Assembly (NCBI RefSeq): GCF_900168005.1
Contig: NZ_FUYP01000006.1
Coordinates: 124,001-188,000, forward strand
DNA from: Sphingopyxis flava
GTDB lineage: Bacteria; Pseudomonadota; Alphaproteobacteria; Sphingomonadales; Sphingomonadaceae
Direction: 5' to 3'
Length of the DNA stretch: 64,000 bases
The position numbers and the translations under genes were made by a program. Positions 19,156 to 28,212 of the stretch are shown in pieces. Below the pieces are notes generated by a model. It saw nothing but the letters and a program-made list of their open reading frames with translations, did not search any database and was not told where the DNA came from. The stretch's first letter is position 1, and each line of letters begins with the position of its first letter.

Positions 19156-20187
19156 TCAGGACATCGACCCCGCGAGCGCGTCCTTGAGCGAACAAGCCGC
19201 GGGTCCGAGGATCACGATGAACAGGCAAGGCAGGATGAAGAGGATCAGCGGCACCGTCATGATTGCCGGGAGCCGGGCTGCCTTCTCCTCGGCGCGCATC
19301 ATGCGCTCGTTACGGAATTCGGCCGAAAGAACGCGCAAGGCGCTCGCAAGCGGCGTGCCGTATTTCTCGGTCTGGATCATGGTCGTGACGACGCCCTTCA
19401 CCGATTCAAGATCGACGCGATAGGCGAGGTTCTCGAACGCCTGACGGCGCTCGGTGAGAAAGCCAAGTTCAATCGAGGTCAGCGCGAACTCCTCGCCGAG
19501 TTCGGGATAGGCGCGGCCCAGTTCTTTGGCGACTCGGCTGAAGGCAGCGTCGACGGTCAAGCCGGCCTCGGCGCAGATCACGAGGAGGTCGAGCGCGTCG
19601 GGAAGCCCCTTTCGGATGGCGTCGGTGCGCTTCTGCCGTTTGTTATCGACGAAGAGGTCGGGCGCCTTGTAGCCGAGGAGCAGCGCCCCCATCGTCGCGG
19701 CGGAGCGCTTGAAGGGAGTGAGGTCGGGCCAGAGATCGATGCCATAGATCAGCAAGGCGGCAAGACCGCCGAGGAGGATCGGCAGCACGAGCCGCCCAAA
19801 GATCACCGCAACCGCCAGATCCTTCGAGCGGATGCCGGCCTGCGCGAGCCTTTGCTGCACATCCTTGATCTGCTCGTCCTGAAGCACCTGCAGCTTGCCG
19901 AGGAAGCTGCGCATCTTGTCGGCCGTCTGGTTCTTGCGAACCAGTTTTACGCGGCGCTTTGCGGTCGAGGCGGTGATGCCCGCTTTGAGCTGCTCGCGGC
20001 GGTCGTTGAGGGCCTTGACGCGCTTGGCCATCGGATCGCGCACGGTGAGCGCGCCGTAGACGGCGAGCAGCACGGCAAAGACGCCGACCGCAGCGAGCAT
20101 CGTCGCCGCCCAGACGACGTCGACGCCCATCAGCGTGGGTCCGGCCTGGCGTCCGGAGAAGGCGACGAGGAGAAGATTGCTGTTCAC
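19156..20187 (-). CDS. tadC: Tad pilus inner membrane platform protein TadC
   Basis: A 343-residue member of the GspF/T2SSF family. An N-terminal membrane helix is followed by a charged cytoplasmic part, then the T2SSF domain with LPDALDLLVICAEAGLTVDAAFSRVAKELG, ending in ILFILPCLFIVILGPA. With TadB it forms the inner membrane platform for Flp pilus assembly. It is the last gene before the terminator at 19.1 kb and starts 10 bp after tadB. Confidence 0.92.
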   Translation of the reverse strand: MNSNLLLVAFSGRQAGPTLMGVDVVWAATMLAAVGVFAVLLAVYGALTVRDPMAKRVKALNDRREQLKAGITASTAKRRVKLVRKNQTADKMRSFLGKLQVLQDEQIKDVQQRLAQAGIRSKDLAVAVIFGRLVLPILLGGLAALLIYGIDLWPDLTPFKRSAATMGALLLGYKAPDLFVDNKRQKRTDAIRKGLPDALDLLVICAEAGLTVDAAFSRVAKELGRAYPELGEEFALTSIELGFLTERRQAFENLAYRVDLESVKGVVTTMIQTEKYGTPLASALRVLSAEFRNERMMRAEEKAARLPAIMTVPLILFILPCLFIVILGPAACSLKDALAGSMS

Positions 20188-20197
20188 GGCCGTCTCC

Positions 20198-21163
20198 TCA
20201 GATCTCGAAGCTGATCATGCGCGACATGATGAACGCGCCGATGCTCATCCAGACGAGGCCGCCGAGCCCGGTCACGATGAGCCGCTGTTCGTGAAAGAAG
20301 CCCGAGAGATATTCGGGATTCATCGTCCACACGATGCCGAACACGAAGAAGGGTAGGGCACCGACGATATAGGCCGAGGCCTTGGCCTCCGACGACATCG
20401 CGCGGATCTTGAGCTTCATCTGTGCGCGCTTGCGCAGCACGTCCGAGAGATTGCCGAGCGTCTCAGCCAGATTGCCGCCCGTCTCTCGCTGGATAGCGAT
20501 CGTGATGCAGAAAAACTGGAACTCGGGGGTTGCGAGCATCTCGGCCGATTCCTGAAGCGCGGCCTCCATCGTGTTGCCGATGCGGATGCGCTCGACCACC
20601 CCGCGAAATTCCTCACCGACGGGCCCGGGAAGCTCCTGGCTGACGACCTGGAAGGTCTCGGTCACCGGAAGCCCCGATTTGAGGCCGCGAACGAGCAGGT
20701 CGATGGCGTCGGGAAAACGGGCATTGAAGGCCGCGACGCGCCGCTTGATCAGCCGGCCCGTCGCCAAATAGGGCAGGCCGACCGCCGCCATCACGCCGAT
20801 CAATGCGGCGAGCACGAAGGGTGTGCGAAGGACGAGGAGCGCGCCGGTCATCACCACGAACAGCCCCATCGATGCGAACATATACTGGCTGACCGTCCAG
20901 CCCTTGCCCGTCCGGCGCAGGCGCAATTCCATCTGCTCGCGCCGCGGCATGAGGCTCGTGAGGCTGCTGCCTTGTCCGCTGGCCGCCTGGATCGTCTTGC
21001 GCATCTGGGCTGCAACCACCGCTTCTGTTGAAGCGGCATGACGGTCCTTCATCATCGCAAGGCGGCGGCTCTTCGCCTTGCTGACCGAAGGTCCGCCGAA
21101 CAGCAGAACGACGAAGACGAAAGCCAGGAAGCAGGCTGCGATAATCAGCGTAGGCAGGGTCAT
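20198..21163 (-). CDS. tadB: Tad pilus inner membrane platform protein TadB
   Basis: A 321-residue T2SSF-family protein: three N-terminal helices, then ARFPDAIDLLVRGLKSGLPVTETFQVVSQELPG and ETGGNLAETLGNLSDVLRKR, and a C-terminal helix. It pairs with TadC. The 58-bp gap upstream separates it directly from cpaE; in typical loci the ATPase gene cpaF (tadA) lies here. No good ribosome binding site precedes the ATG, as might be expected at a deletion joint. Confidence 0.92.
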   Translation of the reverse strand: MTLPTLIIAACFLAFVFVVLLFGGPSVSKAKSRRLAMMKDRHAASTEAVVAAQMRKTIQAASGQGSSLTSLMPRREQMELRLRRTGKGWTVSQYMFASMGLFVVMTGALLVLRTPFVLAALIGVMAAVGLPYLATGRLIKRRVAAFNARFPDAIDLLVRGLKSGLPVTETFQVVSQELPGPVGEEFRGVVERIRIGNTMEAALQESAEMLATPEFQFFCITIAIQRETGGNLAETLGNLSDVLRKRAQMKLKIRAMSSEAKASAYIVGALPFFVFGIVWTMNPEYLSGFFHEQRLIVTGLGGLVWMSIGAFIMSRMISFEI

Positions 21164-21195
21164 GATCGTACGTCCGATTGGCGATGGGAACGATA

Positions 21196-21223
21196 GTGGG
21201 CCACTTTGACCGGCGGACTCGTC
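21196..21223. repeat. IS21-like terminal repeat in the cpaE-tadB gap
   Basis: GTGGGCCACTTTGACCGGCG at 21196 resembles the IS21 terminal repeats at 8250 (GTGGACCACTTTTACGCC) and 8297 (GTGGTCGACTTTCTCACC). On the minus strand the stretch starts TGTGACGAG, with the TGT expected of an IS21 end, overlapping the cpaE stop codon. It may be a scar of an element. The similarity is short. Confidence 0.35.
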
Positions 21224-22499
21224 ACAACTGTTTTGCGGTCTTTTTCGTCACCAGATTGCCAAGGCTGCCGAGCTTGCCGAGAAGCGAGGCACCCGATTGG
21301 CCGCGGGCCGAGGCGGAGACTTCCTCGGCCTCTTCGGCGCCGTCGAGGACGAGGCGCATCAGATGCGTCCACACCTGACCTGCCTTGGTGCCCTTGCAAA
21401 TCTCGGCATAGGATTTGCCAAGCTTTGCCGACTGGCTGACCAGCCTCGGATCGAACGGGATGGTGACGTCCACATCGCGTTCGATCGAGGATTCGAACTC
21501 CTTGCGCGAAAGCTCGCCAATCGTGCTCTGGAACTTGTTGGCCACCAGGATGACGCGCGCGCTCGGCACATTCTGCTTGAACCAGGACAAGAGCCGGATC
21601 GTGTCGCGCGCCGCGGCGAGCGTGACGTCGCTGACGAGCAGGATCGTTCCCGCTTCTGCCACAAGGTGCGGGAAGGGGATCAGCACCTGGCGCGGAATGT
21701 CGACGATCGTCATTTCGAACGCGTTGCGCAGCTCTTCTTCCAGCTGGAAGAAGGCGGAGCCGTCCGTCATCACCGGCTGGTGGATCGGCGCTTCGGCCGA
21801 CAAAAGGCTAAGCTTGTCCGAGGCGCGAACCATCGCGCGCTCGATGAACAGGCCGTCGATGCGGCTCGGATTGTCGATCGCGTCGATCAGGCCGCGCCCC
21901 GGCTCAAGGTCGAGCGTCAGCGCGCCAGTCCCGAAATGGATGTCGAGATCGAGGAGCGCCGTCTGGCGGCCGGCCTGCTCGCTCATCACCCAGGCGAGCG
22001 AGGTCGAAACGAGCGAGGCGCCCACGCCGCCGCGCACACCGACCACTGCGGTCATGTGATGCGGCTTGTCGTCGAGCATGTCCGCATGTTTGGGCGCAGC
22101 CAGCATCGCCTGCGCCATGGTCAGCGATTCACGGACCTGGTCAAGCGACAGGGGCTTCAGGAGATAATCCTGGATTCCGCTCGAAAGAAGATCGCGATAG
22201 AGGCGCACGTCATTGACCTGCCCGGCGGCGATCACGACGGTGCCCGGCTCGCACACTTCGGCAAGCGCGTTGATGTCGTTGATGGGATCGCCTGATTCGG
22301 ACATGTCGACGAACAGGATGTTCGGGCTCGCCGACACGGAGAGCGACTGGACGGCATTGCGAAGACCGCCCTTGTTGCACTTCTCAATAGGCCAGCCCAT
22401 GTCGGCCGCGGCGATGCGGATCAGCTCCAGCGTATCATCGTCGCACACGAAGGCGTTAAAGGGCTCACGCAGCCCGATTGCTTTGAAAGGCGCGTTCAT
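21222..22499 (-). CDS. cpaE: Tad pilus localisation ATPase CpaE/TadZ
   Basis: A 425-residue protein with an atypical receiver domain (residues about 12-130; ILFVDMSESGDPI, DYLLKPLSLDQV) followed by a ParA/MinD-like domain (VVGVRGGVGASLVSTSLAWV, a deviant Walker A; LLDLDIHFG; VDIPRQVL). CpaE/TadZ places the pilus machine at a cell pole. It overlaps cpaD by ATGA. Confidence 0.9.
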   Translation of the reverse strand: MNAPFKAIGLREPFNAFVCDDDTLELIRIAAADMGWPIEKCNKGGLRNAVQSLSVSASPNILFVDMSESGDPINDINALAEVCEPGTVVIAAGQVNDVRLYRDLLSSGIQDYLLKPLSLDQVRESLTMAQAMLAAPKHADMLDDKPHHMTAVVGVRGGVGASLVSTSLAWVMSEQAGRQTALLDLDIHFGTGALTLDLEPGRGLIDAIDNPSRIDGLFIERAMVRASDKLSLLSAEAPIHQPVMTDGSAFFQLEEELRNAFEMTIVDIPRQVLIPFPHLVAEAGTILLVSDVTLAAARDTIRLLSWFKQNVPSARVILVANKFQSTIGELSRKEFESSIERDVDVTIPFDPRLVSQSAKLGKSYAEICKGTKAGQVWTHLMRLVLDGAEEAEEVSASARGQSGASLLGKLGSLGNLVTKKTAKQL

Positions 22500-23137
22500 T
22501 TGCCACCCCCGTTCGTCGTTTCACCCCGCAGTTCGCCGGCTCCCGTCGGCGGCTTTTCCCGATAGGTCTTGATGGCGCGGCTTGCGGTATTCGGATCGTA
22601 CCGCTCGCCGGCAGCCCCCTTGATGAGGTCATTGGGGTCGGAGACCATCGCGGCGAGATTGCTGTTCGTCGCGCAGCCGTAGTTGGACGAGGTTGCGTTG
22701 TTGGGATTGATCGAGGACTTGCTCGCCCAATCGGGGCAGCCCGGCACATAGGCCGATGCGCGCGTCAGGACGATACGGATATGGCCCGGCGGGATTGCGC
22801 CCGTAGTGACGGGCGCATCGGTGCCAACGAGCAGGCCGCGGCGTTCGACGATCGCCCGCACCGCGGCTTGCGCGCCGTCATTGCCATAGGCGGCAGGGTC
22901 CTCGATCGCGATCCGGTCGCCGTAGCGCAGGCCCATCGCATCGAACCAGCCCTGAAGACGGCCCTGCTCGCTCGGCGGGAGTTCGCCGCCGGTGGCCGCG
23001 ACGTCGAATTGGTAGATGTGATTGCGCACGACCGGCTGGTGCACCGAATCGAGGCCCATATTGCTGTTGGCACTGCCCGTGCAGCCCGCAAGCGTCGTGA
23101 CCAGTGCGAGCGTCGTCCAAGTTGCGATTTTCTTCAT
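22496..23137 (-). CDS. cpaD: Tad pilus assembly lipoprotein CpaD
   Basis: A 213-residue lipoprotein. The start MKKIATWTTLALVTTLAGCTGSA gives a clear lipobox LAGC and follows GGGAGC; an upstream ATG at 23167 would bury the signal. The body contains IRIVLTRASAYVPGCPDWAS and NYGCATNSNLAAMVSDPNDLIKG, typical of CpaD. It acts in the outer membrane with the CpaC secretin. Confidence 0.9.
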   Translation of the reverse strand: MKKIATWTTLALVTTLAGCTGSANSNMGLDSVHQPVVRNHIYQFDVAATGGELPPSEQGRLQGWFDAMGLRYGDRIAIEDPAAYGNDGAQAAVRAIVERRGLLVGTDAPVTTGAIPPGHIRIVLTRASAYVPGCPDWASKSSINPNNATSSNYGCATNSNLAAMVSDPNDLIKGAAGERYDPNTASRAIKTYREKPPTGAGELRGETTNGGGK

Positions 23138-23163
23138 CACTTTGCTCCCTGAAAACCAGCGCG

Positions 23164-24663
23164 TCACTTGATGCTGAAGCCAGGCGATACGTCGTCACCG
23201 CCGCGTAGCCGGTCGGCGTCGCCCGCCGAGGTGTCGAGGCGCGGCTTGGGCCGATCGCCGCCGCTCACGCCGTTGCTTGTCTGGTTGAGAAACAATCGCG
23301 CCGCGTCGTTCGCAACCTGATAGGCATCGGTTGGAAGCTTGATATCGTTCGCCGAAACCGGGTTCACCAGATAGGGGGTCACGACAATGACCAGTTCGGT
23401 TTCGCCGCGGCGGAAGCTGTCCGACTTGAACAAGGTGCCAAGGATCGGCACATCGCCAAGGCCTGGCATCTTGTCGATCGCGCCGATCGCGCGGTTGTTC
23501 ATCAGGCCGGCGATCATGAAGCTCTCGCCTGAGCCGAGTTCGACGGTCGTCTCGGCGCGGCGGATCGTCAGCGCGGGGATCTGGAAGCCTTCCATCTCGA
23601 TTGCGCCTTCGGTCGACAGCTCCGAAACCTCGGGCCGCACGCGCAGGCTGATGCGGCCATTCGACAGCACGGTGGGCGTGTAGGCGAGGCTCACACCATA
23701 TTTGCGATATTCGATCGTCGTTCCCGCAAAATTGCCGGGGATCGGAATCGGGAATTCGCCGCCTGCGAGGAAATCGGCAGTTTCACCCGAGATCGCCGTG
23801 AGGTTGGGCTGCGCGAGCGTCACCACCATTCCCGAACGCTCGCCCATGTCGAGCGAGGCGATAAGGTCGAGACCAAAGAGGCGGCCCGCCCCTGCGATAC
23901 TGCGCGTACCGCTAGGCGTCGTAATCTGGTAAGCCGTCGACCCGGGGGGGATCGGCGGATCGCCTTCTCCTGGATAAAGAATGTTACCGGCGGTGCGGCC
24001 GCCGAAGACCCCGCCGAGGAAGCCGTTACCAAGGGGGCCATCGCGGTCGCGGGTGAGGATATTGCCGCTGATTTCCTTGACCAGCGAGCGGTTCACCTCG
24101 GCGATGCGGACCTGCAGGTTGACCTGGAGCGGCGTCGCGGTGCGCAGGCGGGAGAGCACTTTGGTCCCTTCGCCGACGAAGGCCTGCACCAGCCGTTCAG
24201 CCTCGGCGGCATCGTCGGGCGACTCCACCGTGCCGGTGAGCAGCACGAAGCCGTTCATCGTGTTTGCCGCGATTTTCGCCTCGGGCATGGCGAGCGAGAG
24301 CATCTGGTCGATCGTCTCGATATTGTTCCCGACGCGCGCGACGGTCGAATAGACCACCCGGCCGCTGGCGTCGGTGGCATAGATGCTCGTCTCGCCCGGC
24401 GCCTTGCCGAATATGTAGAGCTGGCGCGCCGAGCGAACCTGGACGTCGGCTACCCCGTCGTTCGCGACGAAGACGTCGACCATCGGGGCGGGCAGGCTGA
24501 TCAGACGGCCGCGGCCCACCGACAGGTCGATGCTCGAGCTCGCATTCTGGGTCGCTTGCGCCGAGGCCTGTTGCGACGGGGCGGAAATCAGGGCCGCCGA
24601 GACCAGGCCGATGGCCAGGGTCCGGGCCAGCGCGGCCGCCTTCATTTTGGCTTTGCGGTTCAT
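23164..24663 (-). CDS. cpaC: Tad pilus outer membrane secretin CpaC/RcpA
   Basis: A 499-residue secretin. The signal peptide ends in SQQASAQA; an N-terminal BON-like/pilus domain (GRGRLISLPAPMVDVFVANDGVADVQV, LLTGTVESPDDAAEAERLV) precedes the secretin core, with VPILGTLFKSDSFRRGETELVIVVTPYLV near the end. It forms the outer membrane pore for the Flp pilus. The start MNRKAKMK at 24663 follows GGGGAAAG and almost touches the cpaB stop. Confidence 0.93.
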   Translation of the reverse strand: MNRKAKMKAAALARTLAIGLVSAALISAPSQQASAQATQNASSSIDLSVGRGRLISLPAPMVDVFVANDGVADVQVRSARQLYIFGKAPGETSIYATDASGRVVYSTVARVGNNIETIDQMLSLAMPEAKIAANTMNGFVLLTGTVESPDDAAEAERLVQAFVGEGTKVLSRLRTATPLQVNLQVRIAEVNRSLVKEISGNILTRDRDGPLGNGFLGGVFGGRTAGNILYPGEGDPPIPPGSTAYQITTPSGTRSIAGAGRLFGLDLIASLDMGERSGMVVTLAQPNLTAISGETADFLAGGEFPIPIPGNFAGTTIEYRKYGVSLAYTPTVLSNGRISLRVRPEVSELSTEGAIEMEGFQIPALTIRRAETTVELGSGESFMIAGLMNNRAIGAIDKMPGLGDVPILGTLFKSDSFRRGETELVIVVTPYLVNPVSANDIKLPTDAYQVANDAARLFLNQTSNGVSGGDRPKPRLDTSAGDADRLRGGDDVSPGFSIK

Positions 24664-24664
24664 C

Positions 24665-25702
24665 TTACTTTCCCCCAACCGGAACTTCGGTCGTCTTGTC
24701 ACCGCGGGTCACGCGAACGACTGGACCGCTCGACATCGGCGCCGGGCGTCCGCCCGCTGCCGGAGCACCCGCATAGGCAGCCTGCTGCGGCGCGGCTCCG
24801 CTGCCTCCGACGCGGCCCCTCACCGGGATCCAGAAGCGCGATACGTCGCCGCCCGTTGTGGCCGAGGTGCGGCCTGATGTCGGGCGCGCCGCGACTTCGG
24901 CGAGCATCTTGCGCTCAGCGGCGGTGCCGCCCGTTGCGGGCACATCGATCTCGCCCGAGGCAATCGCGGCCTCGAGTTCGCCGCTCGTTTCAGCAAGCGG
25001 GCGCAGGGCGAGCGAAAGCTTGCCCATATTCTGCGCAACAGCGATCTTCTCGGCAATTTCAGGCGTCGCCTCGAGCGTCACCGAGCCGAAGGTGCGAACC
25101 GGCGTCTTGCCGGTTTCGTCTTTTGCGTCGTAGCGCTGGTCGGTCGCAAGAACGCGGACGTTGCGCACGATCGTCTCCGCCGTAAACAGCTGATCGTCGG
25201 GATAGGCGCCGCCCTCCTTGACCTCGATCGTCTGCGACAGCACGACGTCGACCCGGTCGCCGGGGAAGACAAAGCCCGCAACGCCCTGTTCCTGCGAGAC
25301 CTTGACGGTCACGGCGCGCATGCCGGGGCCAAGGGCCGCGGCGAGGAAGCCGCGATCGTCAGGATGAACGAGCGCGCCCTGGGTGAGCGGTTCGCCCGCG
25401 GTGATCGGAAAACGCACGACCGTTCCGACCAGCGAATTGACGTCGGTATTCTCTTTCAGGAAATAGGCTTTCTCGACCAGGTCCTTCGGCCAGGGTTGAA
25501 ACCTGAAGCTGTCCGGGCCGATGATCGTGCCAGCGGGCAGCTGCCGCGTTGCCACGAGGATTGTCGGTCCGGAAATTTCCGGCGCCGCCGCTGCGCGCGC
25601 GGTCGGTGCCGAGGCCCCGCGCATCATCTGGTTGACCCCAAAAGCCGCGCCCACTGCAACGATCAGCGCGCCGACGATCAGCATTATCTTTCGCGTATCC
25701 AT
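24665..25702 (-). CDS. cpaB: Tad pilus assembly protein CpaB/RcpC
   Basis: A 345-residue protein starting MDTRKIMLIVGALIVAVGAAFG, a signal anchor. A SAF domain follows (ILVATRQLPAGTIIGPDSFRFQPWP), then the CpaB domain (MRAVTVKVSQEQGVAGFVFPGDRVDVVLS). It is a periplasmic partner of the secretin. A GTG start nine codons upstream is possible. Confidence 0.9.
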   Translation of the reverse strand: MDTRKIMLIVGALIVAVGAAFGVNQMMRGASAPTARAAAAPEISGPTILVATRQLPAGTIIGPDSFRFQPWPKDLVEKAYFLKENTDVNSLVGTVVRFPITAGEPLTQGALVHPDDRGFLAAALGPGMRAVTVKVSQEQGVAGFVFPGDRVDVVLSQTIEVKEGGAYPDDQLFTAETIVRNVRVLATDQRYDAKDETGKTPVRTFGSVTLEATPEIAEKIAVAQNMGKLSLALRPLAETSGELEAAIASGEIDVPATGGTAAERKMLAEVAARPTSGRTSATTGGDVSRFWIPVRGRVGGSGAAPQQAAYAGAPAAGGRPAPMSSGPVVRVTRGDKTTEVPVGGK

Positions 25703-25750
25703 GACGATTTTTCGCCCTCCTGCACGCACCGGAAACGGCCGTGCTTTCCC

Positions 25751-26239
25751 TCAAGCCGATGCGATAGACTGAAACTGGTTAAGATAATGTTGGTGAAGCG
25801 CCCAAAGACCCGCCGCCGCGATCGCAACCCCGTAGGGGACCTCAATCGGCGTGTCGGATGGACGCAGTTTGATGTATATGAGCATGGCGGCGGACAGCAG
25901 TCCGCCGGCGATCGCCATCACGGTGAGCGTCGGCATGAACAAAGGCAGCGGGATCCAGAGCATCACCGCGCCGATCATCTTGACGTCTCCGCCGCCCATG
26001 GCGCCGATTGCGAAGAGCCCGACAAAAGCCAGGAAGACGCCCAGGGCGGCCCCGAGCTGAAGCGGGATGTCGGGCCAGGCCATGAGACCGCTCGCAAGCC
26101 AGAAGGGGATGGCGAGAAGGGCCATCGCTCCGTTCAGCGCATTGGAAATCGTGCGCGAGCGCAAGTCGCTGATCGCAGCAGCGATCATCAGCGCGGCGAG
26201 AAGTGCCATCAGGCCAAGAGCGGTCGGATTGTGTCCCAC
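25751..26239 (-). CDS. cpaA: Prepilin peptidase CpaA/TadV (A24 family)
   Basis: A 162-residue polytopic aspartic protease. The two active-site Asp lie in IAAAISDLRSRTISN and in GAMGGGDVKMIGA. It processes Flp prepilins in the inner membrane. It is the first gene of the minus-strand tad run; no flp pilin gene is found in the 97 bp upstream or elsewhere in the window. Confidence 0.9.
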   Translation of the reverse strand: MGHNPTALGLMALLAALMIAAAISDLRSRTISNALNGAMALLAIPFWLASGLMAWPDIPLQLGAALGVFLAFVGLFAIGAMGGGDVKMIGAVMLWIPLPLFMPTLTVMAIAGGLLSAAMLIYIKLRPSDTPIEVPYGVAIAAAGLWALHQHYLNQFQSIASA

Positions 26240-26336
26240 AGCATTTCCGGTAGCAAGGATGGCTTACCAAAGCGTAACCATGTTGACGGCCGCCACCCGG
26301 CTTGCATTCCCCGCGCGGGGCGATATGCGCCTTGGC

Positions 26337-27467
26337 ATGAGCGACGCGCCGACCCATGCCACCGATATTCTGATTGTCGGCGCCGGGATTGCGGGGGCGA
26401 GCCTCGCGGCCGCGCTCGCGCCGCACCGGCAGATTGTGATGATCGAGGCGGAGGATCGCCCCGGCGTTCACGCCACCGGACGTTCGGCCGCCTTCTGGCA
26501 CGAAAGCTATGGCGGGGTCGGCATACAGCCGCTTTCGGCCGCCTCCTACGCCGCGCTCGCGCACCCCCCGGCCGATCTTTCCGATCGTCCCTTTCTTACG
26601 CCGCGAGCGGCGCTTACGATCGGGCGCCGCGAGGAAAGGGAAGCGGTCGACGCTTTTACGGGGGCCTTTGCCGCCAAGGGCGTCGACGTCGTGCGTCTTG
26701 GGACGGCCGAGATGAGAGAAAAAGTGCCGGGCATTCGCTCCGACTGGACCGAGGCTGCCTATGAGGCGGCGTGCAGCGATATCGACGTCGCGGCGCTCCA
26801 CGCCGCCTATTTGCGCGCAGCAAAGCGCGCAGGCGCAATGCTGGTTCCGCGCGCGCGGCTCGTCGCGGCGAGCCGGCGGCGCGGGCGTTGGCATGTCGAG
26901 ACGGGGCGGGGCGAGATGATCGCGGATGTCATCGTGAACGCGGCGGGCGCCTGGGCGGACGGGGTCGCAGCGGCCTGCGGCGTCGAACCGCTCGCCATTC
27001 AGCCGTATCGGCGCACCGTGCTCCAGGTGCGACTCGGCGTGCCGGTGCCGGCCGCCCTGCCGCTGATCGTCCATGTGGGCGGCCAATTCTATTTCAAGGG
27101 TGAGAGCGAGGGCCGCATTTGGCTGAGCCCGCATGATGAAACGCCTTCCGAGCCCTGCGATGCGGCGCCCGAGGAAATCGACGTCGCGCTCGCGATCGAG
27201 CGGCTCCAGGGGGCGGTCGACTGGCCGGTCGCCGCGGTCGAGCGCAAATGGGCGGGACTGCGAAGCTTCGCGCCCGACCGTCTGCCGGTGTTCGGCGCGG
27301 ACCCTCGCGAGCCTGCGTTCATCTGGTGCGCGGGGCAGGGCGGATTCGGCATCCAGACCTCGCCTGCCATTTCCGCGCTGCTTGCAGCCCAGCTCGGGGC
27401 GCCGGCGCCCGGGGGCGCGATCGGGGCGGTCGATCCCCGCCCATATGCGCCGGGCCGCTTTTCCTGA
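26337..27467 (+). CDS. FAD-dependent oxidoreductase (DAO family)
   Basis: A 376-residue enzyme with start MSDAPTHATDILIVGAGIAGASLA, which gives the Rossmann GxGxxG at once. Further features are ATGRSAAFWHESYG, VIVNAAGAWADGVAAACGV, RKWAGLRSFAPDRLPVFG and WCAGQGGFGIQTSPA, as in D-amino acid/glycine oxidases. It probably oxidises an amino or hydroxy acid; the substrate is not evident. It is divergent from the tad operon. Confidence 0.85.
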   Translation: MSDAPTHATDILIVGAGIAGASLAAALAPHRQIVMIEAEDRPGVHATGRSAAFWHESYGGVGIQPLSAASYAALAHPPADLSDRPFLTPRAALTIGRREEREAVDAFTGAFAAKGVDVVRLGTAEMREKVPGIRSDWTEAAYEAACSDIDVAALHAAYLRAAKRAGAMLVPRARLVAASRRRGRWHVETGRGEMIADVIVNAAGAWADGVAAACGVEPLAIQPYRRTVLQVRLGVPVPAALPLIVHVGGQFYFKGESEGRIWLSPHDETPSEPCDAAPEEIDVALAIERLQGAVDWPVAAVERKWAGLRSFAPDRLPVFGADPREPAFIWCAGQGGFGIQTSPAISALLAAQLGAPAPGGAIGAVDPRPYAPGRFS

Positions 27468-27552
27468 CCCATCGAAGCGCTTGCGCGCCGCGGCGAGCGC
27501 CTTAACATGGGTTAGCCGCGCATCCTGGCGGCTCCGCTTGGTGGAGGACCCG

Positions 27553-27729
27553 ATGGCTCATTATTTCGAGATCAAGAAGAACAAGGCAGGCGAATTCGTC
27601 GCCTATTTCAAATATAATAGCGAAACCATCTTTTGGACCGAGGGCTACAGCAGCAAGGCCTCGGCGAAGAACGCCATCGAATCGATCAAGAAGAATGGGC
27701 CCGGCGCCGAGACGCGCGAAGCTGAGTAG
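27553..27729 (+). CDS. DUF1508/YegP-like protein
   Basis: A 58-residue protein: MAHYFEIKKNKAGEFVAYFKYNSE, then ETIFWTEGYSSKASAKNAIESIKKNGP. This is one DUF1508 repeat (YegP has two). GGAGG at 27543-27547 with a 5-base spacer supports the ATG. The role of the family is unknown. Confidence 0.85.
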   Translation: MAHYFEIKKNKAGEFVAYFKYNSETIFWTEGYSSKASAKNAIESIKKNGPGAETREAE

Positions 27730-27753
27730 GTTTGATAAGCCGGTGCGGGGCGC

Positions 27754-28212
27754 TTAGCGCGCCCGCGCCGCGGCAAGCGCCGCGTCACTTGCAAGCCGGT
27801 CGGCAAGCTCATTGTCGCCGTGCCCGGCGTGGCCCTTGACCCACAGCCATTCGATCTCGTGCCTTTTTGTCTCGGCCGCGAGGCGCTGCCACAGATCGGC
27901 GTTTGCGACGGGCTTTTTCGCGGCGGTCTTCCAGCCGTTCCGTTGCCAGCCGTGGATCCATTTCGTGATGCCGTCGCGAACATAGACGCTGTCGGTGGAC
28001 AACTCGACGCGGCAGCTGCGCTTCAATGTGGCCAGCGCCTCGATCGCGGCCATCAATTCCATCCGGTTGTTGGTGGTCTCCGCCTCACCGCCCGATATCG
28101 TCTTCACGACATCGCCCCAGCGCAGCACCGCACCCCAGCCGCCCGGGCCCGGATTGCCCTTGCATGCGCCGTCGGTCGCAACGATCACGGTTCTGCCTGG
28201 GCTCGCCGTCAT
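27754..28212 (-). CDS. rnhA: Ribonuclease HI
   Basis: A 152-residue RNase H1. Catalytic residues are Asp14 ([16 protein letters not shown]), Glu52 ([15 protein letters not shown]), Asp74 (LSTDSVYV) and Asp139 or the nearby acidic cluster ([10 protein letters not shown]). It removes RNA from RNA-DNA hybrids in the cytoplasm. The start overlaps the thrB stop by ATGA. Confidence 0.95.
   Translation of the reverse strand: MTASPGRTVIVATDGACKGNPGPGGWGAVLRWGDVVKTISGGEAETTNNRMELMAAIEALATLKRSCRVELSTDSVYVRDGITKWIHGWQRNGWKTAAKKPVANADLWQRLAAETKRHEIEWLWVKGHAGHGDNELADRLASDAALAAARAR

Noticed and set aside
19132-22295. Long plus-strand frames opposite tadC and cpaE
   Set aside because: They lie antisense to genes with firm Tad-family motifs and have no signal, domain or ribosome binding site.
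26255-26275. TTAC-N6-GTAA near the cpaA start as a CtrA site
   Set aside because: Spacing is 6 rather than 7 and both halves deviate from TTAA.
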